DNA of 35,707 bases from positions 1 through 35,707 of the forward strand of contig SYJG01000135.1 in assembly GCA_005798445.1 (NCBI GenBank). The letters are read 5' to 3'. Source of the DNA: Planctomyces sp. (GTDB lineage: Bacteria; Planctomycetota; Planctomycetia; Planctomycetales; Planctomycetaceae). Below the pieces are notes generated by a model. That model worked only from the letters and a program-made list of their open reading frames with translations, made no database searches and was not told where the DNA came from. How positions within the stretch are numbered: the first letter of the stretch is position 1; the number at the start of each line of letters is the position of its first letter. The position numbers and the translations under genes were made by a program. This document shows, piece after piece, positions 31,001 through 35,707 of the stretch.

Positions 31001-33010
31001 AAGCCGAGCGCCGCGCAGATTCGGATCGTTGAGACGCGAGTCGTCCCAGGCAACCCGAAGACGAATACGTCTCCGCAGCCGGTGTATCTCAAGGAAGCGG
31101 ACGCGAAGGATCGCAAAGAAGTCGCTCACGTCGCTTTCGAGGCTCCACTGACGATCGAAGTCATCGACCCGGACATGGCCAAGGACAGCCGCTCGGAAGT
31201 GCTCGTCACGCTGACGACGACCGACGGAGCCAAGATCGAAGCCCGTTGTGTGATAAGCGGCCTGCACGGGCACTTTAATGCTTTCCAAACGGTTGATGCT
31301 GATCGTTGGGCACTCGAAGAGGGGCGGTTCCTCGGCCAAGTGATTCTGCAACTGGGAAGCAAAGCCAGCGCGGATGTGATTCCTCTGACGAGCGAAATGC
31401 CGCGCAACTTGATCGGCGGCGGCAAGCTCGATGAATCGCAAACGAATTCTGGCAAAGATCGCAGCCTTGTGACGCGAGTTCTCAACCTCACGGGCAAGGA
31501 CAAGATCACTGCGACGTATGCCGACGAGAAAACTCCCAATGCCAAACCGCGCATAACCGAGACATCGGCCACGCCAAACGGACTCGCTGGAACGGCTAAG
31601 ACGGAAGTGACCAAGACCACTGCGGGGACCACGAAGCCCGCGATGACGAAGAACGACACGAAGACTGCTACGGGCGCGGCGAAGACGGGGACCACCAAAA
31701 CGGGAACGGCTGCCGCTCCCGCGCAACCTGCCGCGCCGGCGAAGCCCGAAGTCGCGACCGTTTCGGCTCAAGCCCGACTGATCAGCAATGGGGTGCTCGC
31801 GGTCGTCGATCGCGATTACGACAAACCGATCGTGCAACTGCACGTCGGCGAGAAGTTGTACCTGCAAGTCACCGACGCCGATCAAGATGCCAGCGACGAA
31901 CGAGATCACGTCGCCGTCGAAATCACGACGGAGTTCGGTGAGAAGGAAACGGTCAAGCTGGAAGAGACGCTGGCTCACAGCGGTGTCTTCACCGGCTCGC
32001 TGCAACTCAAGTCGAACGAGAAGCCGACCGCCGGCAACCTCAATGCGGATGTGCCGGTCGTCGAGTGTTACTTCGGTGACACCGTCAAGGTGAAGTACAT
32101 CGATCCCGCTGCCAGCACTGAAGACGGCAAGCTGGAATCGGAGAAGTCGATTCCAGTGGTCATCGGCACGGACGGCTTGGTTGCGGCGTTCTCCAAGGCG
32201 TTCAACGACGAACGACTGGCGGTTGAGACGAAGTTCCACATCGCCGAGAGCTTCTTCGAGCTGTTCAAGTCACACAAAGCGCTCGCTCGCAAGGAAGAGG
32301 AGTTGGTCGATCTCGAAGCCGGGCGCCGCATCCTGCAAGAGGTCATGGAAGATTATCCCGATCCGAAGTACGTCCCGCGGATTCAATATCTGCTTGGTCA
32401 GTTCGCTCAGGAGTTGGGGCAGTGGGACGACGCGGTGGATGCCTACGAGCAGATCATCAACCACTACGCCGACCACCTCCTGGCACCCGATGCGCAGTAC
32501 AAGCTGGCTCAGTGCTACGAAGAGAAGGGTGACTTCGACGCGGCGCTGGAAGCATACGTCACGCTTGCCGCGACGTACCCGAAGAGTCCGCTGATCAGCA
32601 GCGTGATGATCCGCATCAGCGATCACTTCTACAAAGCCGAGGAGTACACGATCGCCGCACAGGTGGGCGAGAAGTTCATCGAGAAGTTTGAAGGGCACCA
32701 GCACGCTCCGAAGATGGCATTCCGCATCGGTCAGTGCTTCTACAAGGCGAAGAAGTACACCGACGCCGGCAAAGCCTTCGACCGTTTCGGAAAGAATTTC
32801 GCTGACGATCCACTCGCCCCGGACGCCCTGTTCTGGTCTGGCGAAAGTTTCCGCATGGGCGGAGCAACGAACGAAGCCTTCCGCCGGTACAACAACTGTC
32901 GTTGGAACCATCCCTCCAGCGAAGCTGCGAAATTCGCCCGTGGGCGACTCGCACTGCCTGAGATGTTGCAGCAGTTCGAGGCGGAGGCCAACGCGATCGA
33001 GAACCAATAG
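25001..33010 (+). CDS. Giant exported protein with TPRs and repeated D-x-D beta modules
   Basis: A 2669-residue protein. The ATG at 25001 starts a signal peptide (MQRIALFGLLLVFVVVPSS...FAQ), so the open frame back to 24776 is not used. Residues about 40-1140 are TPR/helical repeats. From about 1143 to 2390 are beta modules, at least five with a V-x-D-x-D-x(n)-D core: VQDSDLGISRG (1153), VTDPDRDLTDEADTV (1303), ITDFDLDTTVGQDTM (1903), VIDPDMAKDSRSE (2053) and VTDADQDASDERDHV (2289), often followed by ET-x(2)-[HS]-[TS]-GVF. Between them are segments resembling PA14, discoidin and CBM6-like domains (1385-1790). A Thr/Lys/Ala linker lies at 2187-2250. C-terminal TPRs (2400-2669) resemble YbgF (AYEQIINHYADHLLAPDAQY). 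It probably is a periplasmic or surface scaffold, followed by the ExbB/ExbD genes. Confidence 0.85.
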   Translation: MQRIALFGLLLVFVVVPSSPLFAQPANAPAKAAAEDSKQLDAVSQEAAKLEADLNKFKDTSPEAAELLVKLTDLYHLHGRVFGLIRAGQRFSAAHPGDLRNQAVMLKLIDGLEAMSRHKELTVSIRQFIQKYPTAPQNVELEERLAKALDKLGDRAKAAETYRAMWQRQPNMNGRKFGEAAVTRLNNGSQQEIFDGCVLAEDMLDKLPAGEFTKLLAANAHYRWRQYGQWAKANTLGAKMLAKGLPYTPEETRELQRLTGESFANLGQYANAANHFRQARAIRDDWSVLNALISAMYYSQAKAAEFEPLVNEFDAKYPDREERFEKRALLTVALIRDGDKARALEMIKPILAINPYHHNVASVFVQNAGTEPAQFQAAEAVLKDALAKNPKYNAYYLRHSLALEIYRDRMKDDGKCKAMCREFLDQVPGNDGHSWNILSHLLFQTTNDSEFQQDVQRYLAARKRNLHMTTFGSYLQSYIDQAKPNKELKDRVAYAVAELKKQNDDPLVALYLKWQHNIYHAPDAPIRAALRQTHLAALPEPMWEQLMAEDAYYYRHIPPQVKQREESARTYLLLAQRFPKNRYYLDETLGAVSDYGPIEISKQIFDLFVAQEPLLNNTDHWRRLFIIADQHKDQSLAKRALEYAQKSQAKFGKDSGYASGGIGDALTRHQLLAEATAYYQFGRTHDRQSSESSECAARLFAALKTPDERIAFANEMLQTNTPYNTRYAQWAALAYMEKGDIDSVERVTRDALTKQQEKTFLAANWDATAWYNLVYGVRVQPDKMKELPPDKKQRIYALVRDVSFDWGSSQAQIYHLEGLTPAELAQVPPIKRLLIIADATRKLYADSYRWDMLMQVAQQKVAAQDYISGATLITGLLTNIPNVDEPRKAAARNLVSQCYTRIGAVGLTIDEKSPIAPLLQAAMYLRLGDERLAIEAYTANKKLFDDNRDEVPVDLVMFVCQNLMAAGGNENFEKVEDTLRSWLIKNDMSTTFDAATKAGVQLLLSKNFYNAQRYDVARSEYTTVINRFPNTSYSTEAEFGIGETFMAQKVYDQAEAVFEKLASSREAEVVVRAEFLRGVLAHRRGDQDEARLIFRNVLDRVPNIELANQALFNLAEVYGSEERYMDQLNLLRTVGRLGRSSKRFHAPGQSVSIVVQDSDLGISRGHNKIPVIVKTIPGGDEEVVYLTSGGAGKGLFRVDLETALGQVKKRDKVLQLTGKDQIKCDYPDEFKKEFKSVPLSDVEIKIASNARFEVASQKIVDEKEETFSQKLAREEQEQDNERNRRTQVRPKNQVKPGNQVFLKVTDPDRDLTDEADTVMVKLIADSGDQVQVPVKETGPHTGVFEGVAQTGELPAGALASDTSIDHSPLMSIDKKKESYWLSEPDGAVPKLLTIDMKDLNPVNRVKIWSPKPETQIPIRGELLGSNDGEFWFRLASHPEPLKADKLFDDYKAMRRRVYAGNFTGYTTWDQVKQLAKSNKPSEEEDVANGLTWSRAEDAEDSKKPYGVIWYGKLVQPKSGSARIQVQGVTTAMAIDGVQEMPLGPGNRTVDVWLEKGLHDVTIFAAVNQATQISQAIWARSDINRQLVQLGPFLKSDFDLELAEAREVVQAAGPPATEIVLGIDTIKLTKKTEAFGVIKERNPAQIGSWATLEDSAMWEFDGAQPGVYDVFLEVAHGGGGGSTFDLECAGTKLKGTVPNTGNWTVAQLTRFGTIIVEKAGKQTLSIKPTAIAGGGLMELRSAKLVPALDARVVQTPGAWEFRFPSNDLRYVRFKINEYLGDAVAVNHVEIGGRGIAHAKVEAGKAADDTERLYIPTDSDVLELANNNTLEIAGGDVVSAGYTDEFTQNENSNSVLLSEKLFATYFNATVGAINYDFIRLDNGQVQNIEKTVVRVDPGERFVVSITDFDLDTTVGQDTMEFEVSVNDGEPIKLSAIERELTFSGTFTKEIDTMLAGTSDAAADNSDSKLKVKPGDRIVVRYLDAQNTFPGHSVKRESVVYVNKPSAAQIRIVETRVVPGNPKTNTSPQPVYLKEADAKDRKEVAHVAFEAPLTIEVIDPDMAKDSRSEVLVTLTTTDGAKIEARCVISGLHGHFNAFQTVDADRWALEEGRFLGQVILQLGSKASADVIPLTSEMPRNLIGGGKLDESQTNSGKDRSLVTRVLNLTGKDKITATYADEKTPNAKPRITETSATPNGLAGTAKTEVTKTTAGTTKPAMTKNDTKTATGAAKTGTTKTGTAAAPAQPAAPAKPEVATVSAQARLISNGVLAVVDRDYDKPIVQLHVGEKLYLQVTDADQDASDERDHVAVEITTEFGEKETVKLEETLAHSGVFTGSLQLKSNEKPTAGNLNADVPVVECYFGDTVKVKYIDPAASTEDGKLESEKSIPVVIGTDGLVAAFSKAFNDERLAVETKFHIAESFFELFKSHKALARKEEELVDLEAGRRILQEVMEDYPDPKYVPRIQYLLGQFAQELGQWDDAVDAYEQIINHYADHLLAPDAQYKLAQCYEEKGDFDAALEAYVTLAATYPKSPLISSVMIRISDHFYKAEEYTIAAQVGEKFIEKFEGHQHAPKMAFRIGQCFYKAKKYTDAGKAFDRFGKNFADDPLAPDALFWSGESFRMGGATNEAFRRYNNCRWNHPSSEAAKFARGRLALPEMLQQFEAEANAIENQ

Positions 33011-33027
33011 TCTTTTCTGCGTTTCCG

Positions 33028-33090
33028 CTCTGTGAACTCTGTGCCTCTGTGTTTTCAGTTTTGAAACACAGAGACACAGAGGTCACAGAG
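33028..33090. repeat. Inverted repeat of CTCTGTG units between giant gene and ExbB gene
   Basis: Arms 33028-33054 and 33064-33090 (27 nt, 2 mismatches; CTCTGTGAACTCTGTGCC...) with a 9-nt loop, followed by GTTTTTC. It could terminate or attenuate transcription between the two genes. Each arm has an internal short repeat, CTCTGTG. Confidence 0.82.
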
Positions 33091-33119
33091 TTTTTCATCC
33101 CACCGAAGACATACCCACC

Positions 33120-34097
33120 ATGACACACCTGATTCTTGCACTCGCGTTGTTGACTCAAGACCCGCTGGATACGCTCGATGCCAAGCAGGGGATTAAGAAG
33201 GCCGCACCACCCCCGGCAGCGGTACCGGCTCAGCCGACTCCGCCGGGTGCGAATGATGCCAAGCCGAGTATCCCGGGATTTTCCGATGCACCCGGACAGC
33301 CGGCTCCAGAAGCCGCGCCGCCGGTCGAAGCCAAATCGGACGAGAAGCCCGCGGAGGAGTCGGTCAGCGATTCCGGGATCGGTTTCTGGGATTGGGTCGA
33401 CAAGATGATGCACACCGGTGCGATGGGCTTGATGATCCGGGGCGGAATTTTCATGTGGCCGATTCTGGCCTGCGGAATTCTGATGACCGGGGTCATCATC
33501 GAGCGATATCGCACTTTGAAAATGCTGACGACCGATGCGAGCGGTCTGCGAGGAAATGTCACCGAGCTGTTGCACGACGACAAAGTGGAGGAGGCCCTCG
33601 CGAGGTGCGATGCCGAGCAAGGTCCAGTCGCGGCCATTCTCTCAGCGGGACTGCGGAAGTTCGTCGTCTTGAGGCGACTCGGTTACGACTCCGGCAAGGT
33701 TGAAGAGCAGGTCATCAAGGCGATGGACGACTACGGAGTCCACATCGTCGCGGCGCTTGAAAAGCATCTGTCGATTTTGGCGACCGTGTCGAGCGTCGCT
33801 CCGATGCTCGGCTTTCTTGGAACGGTCAGCGGCATGGTCAACGGCTTCGACCACATCGTGGCGACGCTCGGCGAACAGAACATCGTGAAGGCCGCCGCCG
33901 ACGGTATCGCGGAAGCGTTGCTCACGACGGCCCTCGGACTGATCGTCGGCATCCCGGCGTTCACGGCTTACAACTACTTCACGGGGGTCATCAACCAATT
34001 CGTGCTCGACGTCGAAGAGACCGCGACGGAGTTGATCGAGACCGTGACGTTGCAGTTGGCGATCGAGAATCGCGAATCGGAATCTGTGAGTTCGTAG
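33120..34097 (+). CDS. ExbB/TolQ/MotA-family proton channel protein
   Basis: A 325-residue inner-membrane protein that, with ExbD-like partners, converts proton flow into mechanical work in the envelope. A short hydrophobic N-terminus (MTHLILALALL) and a Pro/Ala-rich region (about 20-85) precede the conserved core. Helix 1 is about 100-128 (GLMIRGGIFMWPILACGILM), a cytoplasmic loop carries LLHDDKVEEALARCD, helix 2 is about 215-242 (ILATVSSVAPMLGFLGTVSG) and helix 3 about 265-290 (LLTTALGLIVGIPAFTAYNY). The APMLGFLGTVxGM and GLxVGIPAF motifs are family signatures. The long N-terminal extension before helix 1 is unusual against E. coli ExbB. The ATG at 33120 lies 109 nt after the giant gene. 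Two ExbD-like genes follow. Confidence 0.92.
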   Translation: MTHLILALALLTQDPLDTLDAKQGIKKAAPPPAAVPAQPTPPGANDAKPSIPGFSDAPGQPAPEAAPPVEAKSDEKPAEESVSDSGIGFWDWVDKMMHTGAMGLMIRGGIFMWPILACGILMTGVIIERYRTLKMLTTDASGLRGNVTELLHDDKVEEALARCDAEQGPVAAILSAGLRKFVVLRRLGYDSGKVEEQVIKAMDDYGVHIVAALEKHLSILATVSSVAPMLGFLGTVSGMVNGFDHIVATLGEQNIVKAAADGIAEALLTTALGLIVGIPAFTAYNYFTGVINQFVLDVEETATELIETVTLQLAIENRESESVSS

Positions 34098-34115
34098 CTC
34101 GTACCAACCTTACCG

Positions 34116-34170
34116 CGACCGTCAGGAAACGGCCGAGGAATGGTTCCAGCAGACTGATTCCTGACGGTCG
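34116..34170. repeat. Short inverted repeat between ExbB and first ExbD genes
   Basis: Perfect 13-nt arms CGACCGTCAGGAA (34116-34128) and TTCCTGACGGTCG (34158-34170), 29 nt apart, in the 100-nt gap between the genes. Confidence 0.7.
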
Positions 34171-34197
34171 CCGTACGGTCCCGAAGAATGAAGTGAA

Positions 34198-34629
34198 ATG
34201 AAATTTCGTCGTTCCACCAAATTGCTTGTTGATGTTCCGGCTGTGGCCAGCGGGGACATCGCGTTCAATTTGATTGTGTTCTTTTTGGTGTGTGCCTCGA
34301 CACAGCCCGACACCGGTCGTCCGCAGATACTTCCCAAGAGCGAACAAACTCAACAGCAACAGGAACCGCAGGACGAACATCTGACCGTCGAACTCAAACG
34401 CAACGCGGTGCTGATCAACGGCGATCCGGTGAAGACGACGGAGATCAAAGCCCGCGTGAAAGCGAAGCTCGCGGGTAAGTCGCGTCCCGAACACCGCGTC
34501 GTGATCGTGAAGAGCGCCGATGACGTGCCGTATCACGCTTGGATCGACGTCACGTCGCAGATCGAAGATGCCGGCGGCATCATCACTTTGCAACTTGAGG
34601 AAGAACGAACGGTCGACGTGCCACAGTAA
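34198..34629 (+). CDS. ExbD/TolR-like protein 1
   Basis: A 143-residue protein: short basic cytoplasmic N-terminus, one membrane helix (about 19-36, GDIAFNLIVFFLVCAS) and a periplasmic domain (about 55-143, TVELKRNAVLINGDPV ... ITLQLEEER). Asp20 at the start of the helix corresponds to the essential proton-carrying Asp of ExbD/TolR. The usual P-x-IDV-x-F-x-LL-x-FF stretch is replaced by VPAVASGDIAFNLIVFFLV. It is encoded 100 nt after the ExbB gene and 57 nt before a second copy. Two different ExbD-type proteins with one ExbB suggest a heteromeric rotor or stator, which is inference. Confidence 0.9.
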   Translation: MKFRRSTKLLVDVPAVASGDIAFNLIVFFLVCASTQPDTGRPQILPKSEQTQQQQEPQDEHLTVELKRNAVLINGDPVKTTEIKARVKAKLAGKSRPEHRVVIVKSADDVPYHAWIDVTSQIEDAGGIITLQLEEERTVDVPQ

Positions 34630-34630
34630 C

Positions 34631-34678
34631 GTAGGTTGGGTCTCTGCCCCGACCGCTCGGCTCAGAGAGCCAAGCTAC
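34631..34678. repeat. GTAG-type inverted repeat between the two ExbD genes
   Basis: Arms 34631-34646 and 34663-34678 (16 nt, 2 mismatches; outer ends GTAG and CTAC). It starts one base after the stop codon of the first ExbD gene and ends 8 nt before the start codon of the second, so it covers nearly the entire gap. Confidence 0.72.
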
Positions 34679-34686
34679 AAATCACC

Positions 34687-35094
34687 ATGAAAATGAAACG
34701 CAAACAACCGAAGGTAGACATTCCCAGCGTGGCGATGGGGGATATCGCTTTCAATTTGCTGATCTTTTTCGTGATCCTGGCTCAGTCGCAGGATGACAGT
34801 CACATTCAGTGGACTCCGGCGAAGGCGGACAACTTGAAAGGGACTGGCTACACGCGAGTCACTGTTACGATCGACAAGGATCAGAAGGTCTATCTCAACG
34901 GGCTGGAGCTTTCCGAAGGACAGCTTGCCTCACGTATCGAAAGCCATTTGGGAGACACTCCGGCCGGGCAGCGCAAGGTGATGCTGAAGGCTCACGCCAA
35001 CTGCACGGCGGCGAAGTTCGAGCCGGTGATCGAAGCCATCAGCCAAGCGGGTGGCGAGTTGGTGCATGTTTTGGAAGACAAAAAGAAAAGTTAA
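34687..35094 (+). CDS. ExbD/TolR-like protein 2
   Basis: A 135-residue paralogue of the preceding protein. MKMKRKQPKVDIPSVAMGD has Asp19 at the start of the membrane helix (IAFNLLIFFVILAQ), followed by a periplasmic domain (VTVTIDKDQKVYLNGLEL ... GGELVHVLEDKKKS). The ATG at 34687 gives the normal short basic cytoplasmic tail; the in-frame upstream start at 34636 would translate the palindrome. The periplasmic domains of the two proteins share the strand-NG-strand pattern but little exact sequence, so the duplication is old. Confidence 0.9.
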   Translation: MKMKRKQPKVDIPSVAMGDIAFNLLIFFVILAQSQDDSHIQWTPAKADNLKGTGYTRVTVTIDKDQKVYLNGLELSEGQLASRIESHLGDTPAGQRKVMLKAHANCTAAKFEPVIEAISQAGGELVHVLEDKKKS

Positions 35095-35151
35095 TTCATC
35101 GCGGGCACTCTGCATCGAGTCTCTGGAGAGTTCGAGTGACCGAGTCCGGCG

Positions 35152-35655
35152 ATGACCTACAAACCGAGGTGTGCTGTGGATCAAATGCGAGAACATGCGA
35201 CGGAAGACCTTCGGCCGAAGACCGGCATGATCAGTGGCGTGAAACGACTCTCGGCGGATGCGGCGACAACGACGTCCGAATTGCGAGATTTCGTCCGCAG
35301 CCTGAAGGGACGCAGTCCGCAGGAGGTCATGGGAATTGTCGCGTCGAACGCGCTGACTCAGGCGATGATCGGTTCGACGATCGCGACGGTTGTGCTTTTG
35401 GTCGTGCTGACGGTGCCGTTCGCCTTTGGCAAATCGGCGAAAGCCAAGTCTCAGAAACCGGCGGCGGCTGTGGCCGAAGCCGAGACTGCGAAGTCCGATG
35501 CCGCAGCCTCGAAGACCACGAACTCTGACGGTACTCCCTCGGAAGAAGACATCAAGAAGGCCAGCAAGGCGATGGGCTTGGACGAAACGAAGACGGCCGA
35601 TCCGAAGAAGAATCCGCTCGACAGCTTCGACAACCTGCTGGACAAGGTGAAATGA
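35152..35655 (+). CDS. Small single-helix membrane protein of the ExbB/ExbD cluster
   Basis: A 167-residue protein of unknown family. A charged N-terminal part (about 1-68, with FVRSLKGRSPQEVMGIVASN) precedes one membrane helix (about 72-93, MIGSTIATVVLLVVLTVPFAFG), an Ala/Lys/Thr-rich stretch and a charged end (EDIKKASKAMGL ... LDSFDNLLDKVK). Alternative starts are a GTG at 35176 and an ATG at 35185; none has a clear Shine-Dalgarno. It follows ExbD 2 by 57 nt and is probably the last gene of the cluster. The position resembles that of a TonB- or TolA-like linker, but no TonB box or Pro-rich arm is present. Confidence 0.7.
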   Translation: MTYKPRCAVDQMREHATEDLRPKTGMISGVKRLSADAATTTSELRDFVRSLKGRSPQEVMGIVASNALTQAMIGSTIATVVLLVVLTVPFAFGKSAKAKSQKPAAAVAEAETAKSDAAASKTTNSDGTPSEEDIKKASKAMGLDETKTADPKKNPLDSFDNLLDKVK

Positions 35656-35663
35656 ATTCGTTG

Positions 35664-35691
35664 GCGAGCCGGGCGGCGTCAGCCCCCGGAC
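35664..35691. repeat. Left arm of a palindromic element cut by the window end
   Basis: The 28 bases are identical to the left arm of the palindrome at 9081-9155 (GCGAGCCGGGCGGCGTCAGC...). The matching right arm would lie just beyond the window. Confidence 0.85.
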
Positions 35692-35707
35692 AAGGTGCGA
35701 TCAGTCC

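Noticed and set aside
28448..32239. 1263-codon open frame on the minus strand opposite the giant protein gene
   Set aside because: It is a shadow of a strongly biased GC-rich gene: composition is Arg/Leu/Asp-rich, without domain pattern, signal or start site, whereas the plus strand has clear TPR and beta modules.
3657..35691. Insertion sequences or MITEs with an encoded transposase
   Set aside because: No transposase-like ORF or clear target duplication was seen. The repeats are reported as palindromic elements of unknown mechanism.

Overview
The window looks like chromosomal DNA from a member of the Planctomycetota. The evidence is the gene set: DUF1501 proteins, a DUF1549/DUF1553 protein next to a DUF1501 protein, an ECF sigma factor overlapping a giant Ser/Thr kinase-WD40 gene, and large TPR proteins. 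The DNA is GC-rich, many starts lack a strong Shine-Dalgarno, and long palindromic repeats occur between and inside genes. No tRNA, rRNA, CRISPR array or transposase was found.

Left part (1-3.3 kb): the acidic tail of an unseen gene, a bidirectional terminator, rpsU (ribosomal protein bS21, minus strand), a solitary DUF1501 protein, and a convergent TPR protein.

Peptide-export locus (about 2.1-11.4 kb, minus strand, with regulators diverging at 11.4 kb). In transcription order it holds three 28-codon genes in tandem 214-bp units, an HlyD-type membrane fusion protein, an ABC exporter with an intact C39 peptidase domain, a second ABC exporter without recognisable peptidase residues, a 50-codon gene, and the TPR gene. 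All four small peptides are cationic and share V-[KR]-T-[ND]-[VIL]-K-A-G; the 50-residue peptide carries it twice. A two-block sequence, CTGTCGGGTTC-N12-GGCATTRCC, occurs with identical spacing upstream of the 28-codon cluster, the HlyD gene and the 50-codon gene. An ECF sigma factor and a membrane-spanning Ser/Thr kinase-WD40 protein are transcribed divergently from the cluster. I read this as a possible bacteriocin- or signal-peptide system with its own regulon. No peptide-modification enzyme is visible. This is the strongest candidate for an undescribed system here.

Middle (16-21.6 kb): a secreted PhoA-type alkaline phosphatase, then a DUF1549/DUF1553 protein with a CxxCH motif, and a DUF1501 protein.

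Right part (21.8-35.7 kb, plus strand): an 809-residue exported TPR protein, a short overlapping pair (unknown 77-aa protein and a nucleotidyltransferase-fold protein), a 2669-residue exported protein with TPRs at both ends and repeated beta modules in the middle, one ExbB/TolQ-like and two ExbD/TolR-like proteins, and a small membrane protein. The 809- and 2669-residue proteins share a D-x-D-x-D module. The group looks like a proton-motive-force-coupled envelope machine.

Overlaid on all this are at least a dozen inverted repeats, mostly with 13-28-nt arms. Several begin GTAG or GTGG. Six lie in frame inside three genes, often at domain boundaries, and one supplies the stop codon of the second ABC exporter.
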